A stretch of DNA of 64,000 bases from Lachnospiraceae bacterium (GTDB lineage Bacteria > Bacillota > Clostridia > Lachnospirales > Lachnospiraceae): the NCBI GenBank assembly GCA_009911185.1, contig QXWW01000002.1, positions 1 through 64,000 on the forward strand, in the 5' to 3' direction. The position numbers were made by a program, and so were the translations under genes. Each line of letters begins with the position of its first letter. The stretch's first letter is position 1. The notes under the pieces were generated by a model. It was given only the letters and a program-made list of their open reading frames with translations. It was not told the DNA's origin and ran no database searches. Below, piece after piece: positions 46,095-55,484 of the stretch.

Positions 46095-47864
46095 TTAAGA
46101 AAGCTGATACTGTTTTTGGTATTCTTCAAACATCTGCTGAAAACGCTCTCTGGGTTCCCCGGACAAACTGCTCACATAATCATGCGCTTCCACCGTCTGA
46201 TCCTCTGTCTGAATCAGATAAACCGCAAGGTTGGAGCAATGGTCGGCAACACGTTCATAATTTACCGCTATATCGGTAAGCGCCATCCCTAAATCTATGG
46301 TACATTTACCCTTTCTAAGCCGTTTGATATGGCGCTTTTTCACTTCTTTATTTAAATCGTCTATAACTTCCTCCAAAGGTTCCACCGTAGCCGCCAGTTC
46401 CGCATCGTTCCTGATAAACGCATCCACAGAACGGTTGAGAATATCCGTCACCGCCGCTCCAAATACTTCCATTTCATTTTTAGCCTTTTTAGAAAATTCC
46501 AATTCTTTTTTCTGCATCTTTTGCGCCGTCTCCACAAGATTCAGCGCATGGTCCCCGATGCGTTCAAAATCATTGATGCTGTGCGTCAGCGTAGACAACG
46601 CCTGCCCCTCCCGCTCCGCAAGATTCTGGCTGCCCAGCTGCGCTAAATACTTACTCAGCTTATCGTCATATTTATCCAGCAGTTCCTCCTGCCGCTCTAC
46701 CTGTCTGGCAGTTTCCGGGGAATAGTTCTGAAACAGCTTCATTGCCGTAAACATGGTGTCCTTTGCCAGTTCCGCCATTTTTCTGGTAAGGCTCATGCAC
46801 TGCTCAATAGCAAATCCCGGCGTCGCAAGAAAACGTTCATCCAATACCTTGAACTGGTCTTCTTCTCCCACGGCGGCTTCTTCCTCTTTATCCACAGGAA
46901 TGGTAAGATATGCCAGCTTTTCCAGTCCCTTAATAAAAGGCAGCAGCAATAAAGTAGCAAACAGGTTGAAAATACTGTGAATGGCGGCAATCCCTACTGC
47001 GCCGACGGTTTCCTGTGCAAAATCAAACTGAAATACCATGTTGAGTACGGTGTACAAGAACAAAAATACCACCGAACCTATAATATTAAAATAGAGATGG
47101 ACAAATGCCGTCCGCCTTGCCCCTTTATTCGCACCCACGGCAGAAATCATAGCCGTAACGCAGGTACCGATATTTTGTCCCATAATAATCGGAATCACCG
47201 AGCCGTACGTAAAGGCCCCGGTTACAGACAACGCCTGCAGAATACCCACCGAAGCAGAAGAGCTTTGGATTACTGCCGTAAGCAGCGCTCCCACCAAAAC
47301 TCCCAGCAAAGGATTGGAAAATCTGGTAAGGATCCCTGTAAACTCCGGTACATCTGCCAGCGGCTTGACTGCGCCGCTCATAGTTTCCATGCCAAACATC
47401 AGCACTGCAAACCCCAAAAAAATTTCCGATGTATTTTTCTTCTTATCGCTGCCCGCCCCCATCATTAGAATAATACCAATCAGAGCAAGAATTGGCGAAA
47501 AGGAGGACGGTTTTAACATTTTGATAAAGATATTATCACTTTCAATCCCGGTCAGGCTCAGCAGCCAGGAAGTAATGGTTGTACCAATATTGGCTCCCAT
47601 AATAATGCCGATGGCCTGAGAAAGTTTCATAATTCCAGAATTTACAAATCCCACCAACATTACTGTAGTAGCCGATGAAGATTGTATTACTGCCGTCACT
47701 CCCGCCCCCAAAAGCACGGCCTTTAAAGGATTCGAGGTGAGCCGTTCCAGCAGCCGCTCCAATTTGCCGCCAGACAACTTCTCCAGACCCGCGCCCATAA
47801 CGTTCATTCCATACAGAAACAGCGCCAGACCGCCAATCAATGACAGAAACCCAAAAATATCCAT
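46095..47864 (-). CDS. Na/phosphate cotransporter with PhoU-like domain
   Basis: A 589-residue NptA/YjbB-type carrier. The N-terminal membrane half has two related repeats with QSSSATTVMLVGFVNSG and QSSSASVGILQALSVTG, the typical phosphate/Na site. The C-terminal half (about 360-589) is a PhoU-like helical domain (FERIGDHALNLVETAQ, YERVADHCSNLAVY). It opens the run carrier-regulator-kinase, which makes phosphate homeostasis the best guess for the whole unit. AGGAGG precedes the ATG. Confidence 0.93.
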   Translation of the reverse strand: MDIFGFLSLIGGLALFLYGMNVMGAGLEKLSGGKLERLLERLTSNPLKAVLLGAGVTAVIQSSSATTVMLVGFVNSGIMKLSQAIGIIMGANIGTTITSWLLSLTGIESDNIFIKMLKPSSFSPILALIGIILMMGAGSDKKKNTSEIFLGFAVLMFGMETMSGAVKPLADVPEFTGILTRFSNPLLGVLVGALLTAVIQSSSASVGILQALSVTGAFTYGSVIPIIMGQNIGTCVTAMISAVGANKGARRTAFVHLYFNIIGSVVFLFLYTVLNMVFQFDFAQETVGAVGIAAIHSIFNLFATLLLLPFIKGLEKLAYLTIPVDKEEEAAVGEEDQFKVLDERFLATPGFAIEQCMSLTRKMAELAKDTMFTAMKLFQNYSPETARQVERQEELLDKYDDKLSKYLAQLGSQNLAEREGQALSTLTHSINDFERIGDHALNLVETAQKMQKKELEFSKKAKNEMEVFGAAVTDILNRSVDAFIRNDAELAATVEPLEEVIDDLNKEVKKRHIKRLRKGKCTIDLGMALTDIAVNYERVADHCSNLAVYLIQTEDQTVEAHDYVSSLSGEPRERFQQMFEEYQKQYQLS

Positions 47865-47956
47865 AGTGCATATCCTCCTTCATTGTCCTATGTATATGGC
47901 TATTCTATACGGTTTCTGTAAATGGAATACATAATCTGTGTAAAATTCATGTAAAA

Positions 47957-49096
47957 TTATGATTGCTTTTCTGATTTTTTCCGCGCAGCCTGACGTTTAT
48001 TGACCCACTCACGGAACAGTGTATAAAGAACCGACATCAGCGGGATAAAGATCAGCATTCCGGCAATTCCCATAAGCTTGCCGCCTATCGTCACGGCAAA
48101 CAACACCCATATGGAAGGCAGACCCACAGAATTGCCCACCACATGAGGATAAATCAGATTCCCTTCTATCTGCTGCAAGACCTGAAACAGTATTATGAAT
48201 ATCAGCGCCTGCATAGGATTCACCATCAGAATTAAAAACGCCCCCACAAAACAACCGATAAAGGCTCCGACCATCGGAATCAGCGCAGTAAAGGCAATCA
48301 GCACGCCCACCAGAAGGGCATAGGGCAGACGAAAAATCGTCATTGCAACCACAAACATGGCTCCCAGAATTAATGCCTCCAGGCACTGCCCTGTAATAAA
48401 TTTAGAAAAGGTTGTATGGCTCAGCCTGCAGACATAGATGAACCTCTCCGCTGCTTTTTCTGATAAAAATGCCCCCATAACCTTACGGCATTGTCTGCCC
48501 AGATTTTCCTTCTGGCTTAACAAATATAAAGAGAAGGTAAAGGCAATAAAAAAAGTCACTACACCATTAATTACGATCATGGTTGCAGACATGGTGTAAG
48601 AGATTACGCTCCCCGCTCCGCTTAATGCAAAATCCTTAAACTGGTCCAGCCAGCTCTTCCAGTCAAATTCCAGGGATTCAATATAGTTTACAATCTCCTT
48701 GCTGTCCCCGAACAATTCCTCCATCCACTTCTGTGCCTTCGGCAGGAATGACGTCATCCCCTCGCTGATATTGTCGACCGTTCTTCCCAATTGGGGAATT
48801 ACCACTACCAGTACCACGGTAAGTATCGCAAACACAAAGAGAATAGACAGGACCATACTGAAAGGGCGCGCAATTTTATCTTTTATTTTCATCTTTTGCG
48901 CCTGCTTTTCAATCGCAGTCATGGGTATATTGAGGATGAATGCAATAACACCGCCCAAAACAAAAGGAAATAAAATTCCCCATAAAAACATCAGTTGTGT
49001 TTTTACCGCTCCCAGATTGAGAAGCAGCGCCAGCAGCACCAATGTAAACGTAATGATTCCCAAAATTTTTTTCACGTTATTTTTATTTAAATCCAT
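47957..49096 (-). CDS. AI-2E family transporter
   Basis: A 379-residue membrane protein with about eight helices and the family's C-terminal block IALLVGVLIAFTALIPMVGAFIG / EGNLIYPHVVGNSVGLPSIWVL. Some members export autoinducer-2; others are Na+/H+ antiporters, so the substrate is open. AGGAGG precedes the ATG. A hairpin ACAGGGAA/TTCCCTGT at 49138-49167 lies in its leader. Confidence 0.87.
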   Translation of the reverse strand: MDLNKNNVKKILGIITFTLVLLALLLNLGAVKTQLMFLWGILFPFVLGGVIAFILNIPMTAIEKQAQKMKIKDKIARPFSMVLSILFVFAILTVVLVVVIPQLGRTVDNISEGMTSFLPKAQKWMEELFGDSKEIVNYIESLEFDWKSWLDQFKDFALSGAGSVISYTMSATMIVINGVVTFFIAFTFSLYLLSQKENLGRQCRKVMGAFLSEKAAERFIYVCRLSHTTFSKFITGQCLEALILGAMFVVAMTIFRLPYALLVGVLIAFTALIPMVGAFIGCFVGAFLILMVNPMQALIFIILFQVLQQIEGNLIYPHVVGNSVGLPSIWVLFAVTIGGKLMGIAGMLIFIPLMSVLYTLFREWVNKRQAARKKSEKQS

Positions 49097-49382
49097 AATT
49101 CCCTCCTGTGCCGCACTGACTGCGGTCTATCCTGGAAACAGGGAACATTATTCCACTCTTTCCCTGTTTTGCCTGATCCGCCCGAACTTTATCAGACAAT
49201 CTTTACTAAAAACGCAAAGCAAACCCGTGTACCGCCCCATACGGGCAAGATAAAACTTCCCTGCTTTATAAGTTTGAAACCGTCAGACAGATACAACTGT
49301 TTATCATCATACGCTAATTGCTTTCATTTTCCGGCTTTAACATCAGTATATTGGATTCGCCGCAAAAAATCAACGGTCCCTC

Positions 49383-49411
49383 TTGACAAATTCCTGTTTT
49401 CTGCCTATAAT
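49383..49411 (+). promoter_or_regulatory. Sigma-A promoter of the tyrS T-box leader
   Basis: TTGACA (49383-49388), a 17-base spacer and TATAAT (49406-49411): a perfect consensus promoter. Confidence 0.88.
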
Positions 49412-49417
49412 TGGGCG

Positions 49418-49690
49418 TAACATAGCAATGGCTGTGACGGGAACAAGTAACTGTAAGGAAATCCGACAGAAAGCTGCCGGCAGATGAGAGGCGCAGGTGG
49501 AACTTTCGGTGAATACCTCCCGGAGCTTCACACCGAACGCATTTGCCAGTAGGCTGTGACGGAATTGCATCCGTTATCCTGCAAGGCGCTGTAGGCGCTT
49601 ACTAAGGCAGGCTGCGCAAGCAGACTGTGAATAAAGGTGGTAACACGAAGTTTCGGCTTTCGTCCTTTAAAGGATGAAGGTCTTTTTTAT
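49418..49690 (+). promoter_or_regulatory. T-box riboswitch, tyrosine type
   Basis: A leader of about 270 bases before tyrS. It has the T-box antiterminator region AAAGGTGGTAACACG (about 49635-49649), a terminator stem CTTTCGTCCTT/AAGGATGAAGG followed by a T-run ending near 49688, and a stem I with a GATGAGAGG motif. The probable specifier codon is TAC at 49514-49516 in GAATACCTCCCGGAG, which reads tyrosine. Uncharged tRNA-Tyr would favour the antiterminator and raise tyrS expression. Confidence 0.88.
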
Positions 49691-49707
49691 GTTCAGGAGG
49701 AACTGTA

Positions 49708-50925
49708 ATGACAGTATATGACGAACTGGTGGCGCGTGGGCTGATTGCCCAGGTCACAGATGAAGAAGAGATTAAGGAACTGATTAACAACGGCAAGGCA
49801 ACGTTTTATATTGGCTTTGATCCCACAGCGGACAGCCTTCATGTCGGACATTTCATGGCATTATGCCTGATGAAAAGACTGCAGATGGCCGGCAACAAGC
49901 CTATCGCCCTGATTGGCGGCGGTACGGGTATGATCGGAGACCCGTCCGGCAGAACCGATATGCGCCAGATGATGACCCCGGAAACCATCCAGCACAATTG
50001 TGACTGCTTCAAGGCGCAGATGAGTAAATTTATCGACTTTTCCGAAGGAAAAGCCCTGATGGTAAATAACGCTGACTGGCTCATGGACTTAAATTATATT
50101 GAAGTACTCCGTGAAATCGGCCCTCATTTTTCTGTAAACCGGATGCTGACAGCAGAATGTTATAAACAGCGCATGGAAAAGGGATTAAGCTTCCTGGAAT
50201 TTAACTATATGATTATGCAAAGCTATGATTTCTATGCACTGTTTCAGAAATATGGCTGCAATATGCAATTTGGCGGAGACGATCAATGGAGCAATATGTT
50301 AGGCGGTACGGAACTGATTCGCCGCAAGTTAGGCAAAGACGCCTATGCCATGACGATTACGCTGCTTTTAAATTCCGAGGGCAAGAAAATGGGAAAAACA
50401 CAGTCCGGGGCCGTGTGGCTTGATCCGCAAAAAACCTCTCCCTTTGACTTTTACCAGTATTGGAGAAATGTCGCTGACGCCGATGTATTAAAATGTATCC
50501 GTATGCTGACCTTCCTGCCCTTAGAGGAAATTGACCGCATGGACGCCTGGGAGGGCGCGCAGCTTAACACGGCAAAAGAGATTCTCGCCTTTGAACTGAC
50601 GAAACTGGTACATGGCGAGGAAGAGGCGAAAAAAGCGCAGGATGCTGCAAAGGCTCTATTTTCCAGCGGAAATGCGGCGGACATGCCGTCCGTAACACTG
50701 ACGGAAGCGGATTTTAGCGACGGCGTCATTGATATTCTTTCACTTTTAGTAAAATCCGGGCTTACCCCTTCCCGTTCGGAAGCGCGGCGCGCGGTAGAAC
50801 AAGGCGGCGTGTCTGTAGACGGCGGGAAAGTGGGAGACATTAAGACCTCTTACGCCAAAGACGCTTTTGCGCAGGGAATGGTTCTCAAAAAAGGAAAAAA
50901 GAATTTCCGCAAGATTTTACATTAG
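49708..50925 (+). CDS. tyrS: Tyrosyl-tRNA synthetase
   Basis: A 405-residue class I synthetase. The HIGH motif reads HVGH (45-48) and the KMSKS motif reads KMGKT. The tyrosine-binding segment [29 protein letters not shown] is present, and an S4 RNA-binding domain forms the C-terminus ([18 protein letters not shown]). AGGAGG precedes the ATG. Expression is controlled by the T-box leader, and a bidirectional terminator follows. Confidence 0.97.
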   Translation: MTVYDELVARGLIAQVTDEEEIKELINNGKATFYIGFDPTADSLHVGHFMALCLMKRLQMAGNKPIALIGGGTGMIGDPSGRTDMRQMMTPETIQHNCDCFKAQMSKFIDFSEGKALMVNNADWLMDLNYIEVLREIGPHFSVNRMLTAECYKQRMEKGLSFLEFNYMIMQSYDFYALFQKYGCNMQFGGDDQWSNMLGGTELIRRKLGKDAYAMTITLLLNSEGKKMGKTQSGAVWLDPQKTSPFDFYQYWRNVADADVLKCIRMLTFLPLEEIDRMDAWEGAQLNTAKEILAFELTKLVHGEEEAKKAQDAAKALFSSGNAADMPSVTLTEADFSDGVIDILSLLVKSGLTPSRSEARRAVEQGGVSVDGGKVGDIKTSYAKDAFAQGMVLKKGKKNFRKILH

Positions 50926-50938
50926 ACATTAATAAACT

Positions 50939-50981
50939 TTCCGCCCATGCTTCTGGCGTTTTGCCAATAGCATGGGCGGAA
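50939..50981. terminator. Bidirectional terminator between tyrS and trpB
   Basis: TTCCGCCCATGC and GCATGGGCGGAA are perfect inverted copies (12 pairs), with an inner TGGC/GCCA pair. The genes on both sides converge on it. Confidence 0.85.
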
Positions 50982-50984
50982 TAA

Positions 50985-52199
50985 TTACAGAAATTGCTCT
51001 CCATATCCATAGTGTTCTACCACATAGTCGATATCTTTATCGCCTCTGCCGCTTAAATTCACCAAAATGGAACCCTGTCCCATCTCCTTTGCCTTTCGCA
51101 TCGCATACGCAACCGCATGAGAACTTTCAATCGCCGGAATAATCCCTTCATAGCGCGACAGTTTAAAAAACGCTTCCATCGCTTCATCGTCGCTTACCGT
51201 CTCATACTGCACTCTGCCAAGGTCATGCAGATAAGCATGTTCCGGTCCCACAGAAGGATAATCCAGACCGCTGGCGATGGAATATACCGGAGCCGGATCG
51301 CCATTTTCATCTTTCAGCATAATACTGTCAAATCCATGCATTACGCCGCGCTCTCCAAATTTCATGGAAGCCGCGTGATCTCCCAGCTTCTCGCCTCTTC
51401 CCAAAGGTTCTACTCCTACGATCTCCACAGCGTCGTTTAAAAAAGGAATGAACATGCCGATGGAATTGCTGCCGCCGCCCACACAGGCGCATACTACATC
51501 CGGCTCAATGCCTGTCATTTCCCGGAACTGTTCCCTTGCTTCATAGCCCACTACCGACTGGAAATCACGCACCATCAGCGGAAATGGATGCGGCCCCAGC
51601 GCAGAACCGATACAATAAATAGAATCCTTATAGTTTTTGGCATAAGACTCAAAAGCGGAATCTACCGCTTCCTTCAAAGTCTTTAAACCAGCGGAAACAG
51701 GAACCACCTTCGCGCCCAGTATTTTCATGCGGGTCACATTCGGCGCCTGCTTGGCAATATCTACCTCTCCCATGTGGATTTCACATTCAAGGCCAAAATA
51801 TGCAGCCGCCGTAGCGAGCGCTACGCCATGCTGTCCGGCTCCCGTCTCTGCAATGAGACGCTTCTTGCCCATAAATTTTGCCAAAAGTCCCTCGCCCATA
51901 CAGTGGTTAAGTTTGTGCGCTCCCGTATGATTCAAATCCTCACGCTTCAGATAAATCTGGCAGTTGCCAATCTGCCGGGACAAACGCTCACAATGATAGA
52001 CCGGGGTGGGCCTGCCCTGAAATTCCCGGCGGATTCTGCGCAGTTCACTGATAAACTGGGACGAATGGCAAATGGTCTGATACGCCTCCGTAATCTCTGC
52101 AAATGCCGGTTCTAATTCTTCCGTGAGATACGCCCCGCCATATTCACCGAAACGGCCTTCTTTATCCGGATGATTTTTTAAATATGCTTTATAATCCAT
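50985..52199 (-). CDS. trpB: Tryptophan synthase beta chain, orphan
   Basis: Makes tryptophan from indole (or indole glycerol phosphate, with TrpA) and serine. The 404-residue PLP enzyme has Lys96 in [13 protein letters not shown], the phosphate loop GGGSNSIG, and the COMM-region segment expected of TrpB1. No trpA or other trp gene is near, so it may salvage indole or serve a trp operon elsewhere. AAAGGAG precedes the ATG, and it converges with tyrS. Confidence 0.93.
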   Translation of the reverse strand: MDYKAYLKNHPDKEGRFGEYGGAYLTEELEPAFAEITEAYQTICHSSQFISELRRIRREFQGRPTPVYHCERLSRQIGNCQIYLKREDLNHTGAHKLNHCMGEGLLAKFMGKKRLIAETGAGQHGVALATAAAYFGLECEIHMGEVDIAKQAPNVTRMKILGAKVVPVSAGLKTLKEAVDSAFESYAKNYKDSIYCIGSALGPHPFPLMVRDFQSVVGYEAREQFREMTGIEPDVVCACVGGGSNSIGMFIPFLNDAVEIVGVEPLGRGEKLGDHAASMKFGERGVMHGFDSIMLKDENGDPAPVYSIASGLDYPSVGPEHAYLHDLGRVQYETVSDDEAMEAFFKLSRYEGIIPAIESSHAVAYAMRKAKEMGQGSILVNLSGRGDKDIDYVVEHYGYGEQFL

Positions 52200-52263
52200 A
52201 TTCTTTCTCCTTTTTCTAAAAATTCTGTTTCTATTTTACTCGTTTTAAATGAAAATAGCAATG

Positions 52264-53730
52264 CTAATAACAAATCCTTAATCCTTTGGGATAATGATTT
52301 TTCACAATCCCATTCTGCGCTTTTCCCCATCCCAGCGGGAGACCCGCCGTGCCTACCAGTGTCCACCCTTTCTGTCCGCCGCAGGAGACCGTCTCTCCAT
52401 GAAGATATTTCAGCGGTTCGCCTTCGGTAAGCTCCACATACTGTCTCGCCTGCCTGGAATGCAGATATAAAGCAAGCGCATGGGACGGTTCAAAACGGTT
52501 TTTTTTGCACGTCCCCAAATGCAGTCCGGCGCGCACCACTTTAAAGCCATCTAACGGCGGCATTTCTTCCGGCAGCAAATAGAGCTGCTCGGAAAACAGT
52601 ACATACCTCTGCCCCTGCTCTTCCATCTTCAACTGCAAAGCCTGTTCCTCAAACTCCTGAAAAAAACGAAGCGCCTCTTTTCTTCTGGCGTCCTCCCCTT
52701 TATTCCCGGTTTTACGTTCTTTCTTTGCCCTGCCGGATAATCCCGCCGCCACCATACGCTCCTTTTCACCACAAACATCTGCCTTTACCAGGCGCGCCGC
52801 AAAATGCCCTTCCCCCGAAAGCTTATGCGGCCACAAGCGGTAAGTTTTGCCCAGCTCCCGCTGTATTTTTGCCGGAACGCCGCCGGAGCTAAAATACTGT
52901 TCTGCCAAATCCACTTTTTCCAGAGAGAATTGCGGATATTTTTTCAGAAACCAGGCAAGACATTCTTCATTTTCCTGCGGTGCAAAGGTGCAGGTAGAAT
53001 AGACCAACACCCCGCCCGGCCTTAACATTTCTGCCGCATGGCTTAAAATTTCATGTTGGCGGACGGCACACTGTTCCACATGCTCTAAACTCCATTCCCG
53101 CGCCGCCTTGGGATCTTTGCGGAACATTCCTTCTCCGGAACAGGGCGCATCCACTAAAATACGGTCAAAAAACGCAAAAAATCCCTGCGCCAAATGCTCT
53201 GTGGATTCATTTAGGACGACGGCGTTGCAAATTCCCATTCTCTCCACATTTTGCGCCAGTATCCTGGCCCGGTTTGCGTAACACTCATTGGAAACAAGTA
53301 AGCCCTGCCCCTGCATTTTCCCTGCAATCTGGGTGGTTTTTCCGCCCGGAGCCGCGCAAAGATCCAAAATCTTTTCTCCCGGCTTTGCGTCCAGAAGCTC
53401 CACCGCCGACATCGCGCTCGGTTCCTGGATATAGTAGGCGCCAGCCTCATGCCAGGGATGTTTTCCCGGCTGGTCCGAAGGCTGATAATAATATCCTTCC
53501 AGACACCAGGGCACCGGAGCAAGTTCCCATCCCGCTGCCGCAGACAGCTTTCTTTCAAAAATCTCCCTGGATTCAAATTTCAGCGGATTATACCTTAGGC
53601 CATATACACGCTCTTTCTCATACGAACGAAAAAATTCTTCTGCTTCTTCTCCCATAAGCCGCCGCATTCGTTTACAGAACTCCTCTGGCAGGATACATTT
53701 TTCATTTACTACATTCATCTCTGTTAACAT
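52264..53730 (-). CDS. rRNA (cytosine-C5) methyltransferase, RsmF/NOL1-NOP2-Sun family
   Basis: A 488-residue SAM-dependent RNA m5C methyltransferase. SAM motif I is ILDLCAAPGGKTTQIA, the catalytic cysteines lie in VDAPCSGEGMFRKD and VYSTCTFAPQENE. A C-terminal extension (about 330-488) with LPPLDGFKVVRAGLHLGTCKKNRFEPSHALAL resembles the RsmF RNA-binding part. The start is uncertain: the ATGs at 53730 and 53718 have no good ribosome site, and a strong hairpin ends a few bases before the first. Confidence 0.87.
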   Translation of the reverse strand: MLTEMNVVNEKCILPEEFCKRMRRLMGEEAEEFFRSYEKERVYGLRYNPLKFESREIFERKLSAAAGWELAPVPWCLEGYYYQPSDQPGKHPWHEAGAYYIQEPSAMSAVELLDAKPGEKILDLCAAPGGKTTQIAGKMQGQGLLVSNECYANRARILAQNVERMGICNAVVLNESTEHLAQGFFAFFDRILVDAPCSGEGMFRKDPKAAREWSLEHVEQCAVRQHEILSHAAEMLRPGGVLVYSTCTFAPQENEECLAWFLKKYPQFSLEKVDLAEQYFSSGGVPAKIQRELGKTYRLWPHKLSGEGHFAARLVKADVCGEKERMVAAGLSGRAKKERKTGNKGEDARRKEALRFFQEFEEQALQLKMEEQGQRYVLFSEQLYLLPEEMPPLDGFKVVRAGLHLGTCKKNRFEPSHALALYLHSRQARQYVELTEGEPLKYLHGETVSCGGQKGWTLVGTAGLPLGWGKAQNGIVKNHYPKGLRICY

Positions 53731-53734
53731 ACAA

Positions 53735-53769
53735 AACAGAAGAAAAGCGTCCCGCGCTGTTCTTCTGTT
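53735..53769 (-). repeat. Hairpin directly before the rRNA methyltransferase start
   Basis: On the minus strand AACAGAAGA pairs with TCTTCTGTT, with an inner AGCG/CGCT pair, followed by TTTG and the ATG. It could limit translation or act as a terminator-like attenuator. Confidence 0.6.
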
Positions 53770-53917
53770 TTCTCTCCTTCTGTGGAATTTATGGCGCTTC
53801 TTGTGCGCTTATACCGGAATAATACCTTAACGCCTCAACCGCTCAACAAAACTTTATCATATCCGGTGGCATTTTACAACAACGGCAAGGTAAAATACTT
53901 TTCCATAATTAGTCTGT

Positions 53918-54652
53918 TTAATCATAAATAGATTCTGTGTCTATTTCCAGTATTCTTCCTGTCCTGGCATGAATCTTTATCTCATATTCCAGGTACTCTT
54001 TCATCACATCTACTTCATAGACAGGTACTCCGTCGTCCATCTCAAACTTTACGGCAAGCACGGTTCCGCCTCCCGTTTTCTCAAGCGCTATCTTTTTCGC
54101 ACGTTCCGCACTTATATACTGAGCGTTCTGTTTCTTTTTTACCGTCAATTCCCATTCGTACTCCACCAATTTTCCGGTACGTGCATGAAATTTCATTTCA
54201 TATTTTTTATTTCCCTTTTGTGCCTTCACCTTATAAATATCCACACCATGACTGCGTTTTCGTACAATACTGGTAATTCTTGCATTGGCAACGCGCCTTT
54301 TTGCCAGCTCCCTGCATTTCTCCACACTGATAATCTCTCCGCTTCCCCTTTTAACATAATAGGGCTGCGTCTCCCAGCCATAAGAAATCAGTCTGGCATC
54401 CGAAGCACGGTACGTAAGCTCATACTCTTTCTTACCCTTGAGCATTTTAATCTCATATACAAGCACACCCTTTTCATACTCCTGATCCATCTCCAGGATA
54501 CTACCGCCTTTTACCTGCTTCTTTGCCAGATTCTGTATTTTGCGGTCTGTTGTCGCCTTTTTGGCAAACGCCGTATGCGGACGGCATAAAACCGTAAGCG
54601 CCGCCAGACAAATCAAAAAAAATATTGTCAATCCTCTCCTGCGTGTTGTCAT
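53918..54652 (-). CDS. Secreted protein with three PepSY domains
   Basis: A 244-residue exported protein: basic N-terminus and hydrophobic signal (about 8-26), then three PepSY-like repeats of about 70 residues, each ending in a K/EYEMKFHARTGKLVEYE-type strand. PepSY domains are thought to restrain peptidases or act at the surface. I chose the ATG at 54652, after GGAGGAG; a TTG-initiated longer form would overlap the upstream gene. It follows the single-PepSY protein by 17 bases, so the two form an operon. Confidence 0.85.
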   Translation of the reverse strand: MTTRRRGLTIFFLICLAALTVLCRPHTAFAKKATTDRKIQNLAKKQVKGGSILEMDQEYEKGVLVYEIKMLKGKKEYELTYRASDARLISYGWETQPYYVKRGSGEIISVEKCRELAKRRVANARITSIVRKRSHGVDIYKVKAQKGNKKYEMKFHARTGKLVEYEWELTVKKKQNAQYISAERAKKIALEKTGGGTVLAVKFEMDDGVPVYEVDVMKEYLEYEIKIHARTGRILEIDTESIYD

Positions 54653-54669
54653 CCTGATCTCCTCCTTAC

Positions 54670-55149
54670 TCAATCATCCCATTCTGAATCAAATTTTATA
54701 ATTTCTCCGCTTTCTGCGTCAATCTCATACTCATATTCTACAAAATCTTTATAAAATTCAATTTCATAAACCATACGTCCATGCTCATTATCCAGTTTTG
54801 TTTTTGAAAAATCAACCTCAGAAACAGAACATCCGGCATGGCCTGCGGCAATGGACTTTGCCTCCTCTATTCCGATACCCGTTTCCAGTTTTTCATCAAC
54901 GCTCCCTTCCCCGACTCCATATGCTGCGTCGTCGTCAAATCCGCCAAAATCAGGGTCGAGTTTATTTTCGTTCTGCATCTCCCCTACGGCGCGCTCTTTT
55001 TCCCGCACTTGCGCATATTCTTTTTCCCGGTAAGAAAATCCTGCAAAAAATGCAACTGCAAGTAGTATTCCTATGAAAAAAATCACAATTACTGTTATAC
55101 AAACAGTGGAAATAACCGCCCGCCTAGGCGTTTCAAAAAGCTTTTTCAT
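54670..55149 (-). CDS. Membrane-anchored PepSY protein
   Basis: A 159-residue protein with one N-terminal membrane helix (about 13-36), a charged stalk and one PepSY domain (GIEEAKSIAAGHAG ... VYEIEFYKDFVEYEYEIDAESGEIIKF). The active domain would lie outside the cell. It is the first gene of the PepSY pair. Function unknown; PepSY proteins may bind peptidases or metals. Confidence 0.85.
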   Translation of the reverse strand: MKKLFETPRRAVISTVCITVIVIFFIGILLAVAFFAGFSYREKEYAQVREKERAVGEMQNENKLDPDFGGFDDDAAYGVGEGSVDEKLETGIGIEEAKSIAAGHAGCSVSEVDFSKTKLDNEHGRMVYEIEFYKDFVEYEYEIDAESGEIIKFDSEWDD

Positions 55150-55197
55150 ATGCTACCATTCCCTTTCCGTTATTTTTTTAACACAGACAAAACATTA

Positions 55198-55225
55198 ATT
55201 TTAAACGTAATAGCAAAGTTGGCAA
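55198..55225 (-). promoter_or_regulatory. Possible promoter of the PepSY operon
   Basis: Minus-strand TTGCCA (55220-55225), a 16-base spacer and TAAAAT (55198-55203), about 50 bases before the ATG. Confidence 0.45.
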
Positions 55226-55430
55226 GCCCGCTTCATCTCCCCTTCCCCGCAATCGTGGCCGCTGAAAAAGCCGAATCGCTTATATAATATGTAATACGGT
55301 CAGTTTACCGGACCAGATTCTAATATGGTAATTTACCCTTACAGAAAATAAGTTTTCAGCAATCCCTTCAAGCATAAAGGAATTGCGCTCCTGAGCCTCC
55401 GCCCGCGCGAACCGCTGCATCTTTCCTTAT
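55226..55430. other. Intergenic stretch between PepSY operon and chemoreceptor
   Basis: No coding signal was found. It completes a gap of about 335 bases that also contains a promoter (left) and a terminator (right). Confidence 0.4.
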
Positions 55431-55470
55431 AATAAAACCGCACGATACATATCCATCCTATGTACGGTGC
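55431..55470 (-). terminator. Terminator of the chemoreceptor operon
   Basis: On the minus strand GCACCGTACATA pairs with TATGTATCGTGC (ten of twelve), followed by GGTTTTATTAT. Confidence 0.72.
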
Positions 55471-55484
55471 AGTCTTATATACTA

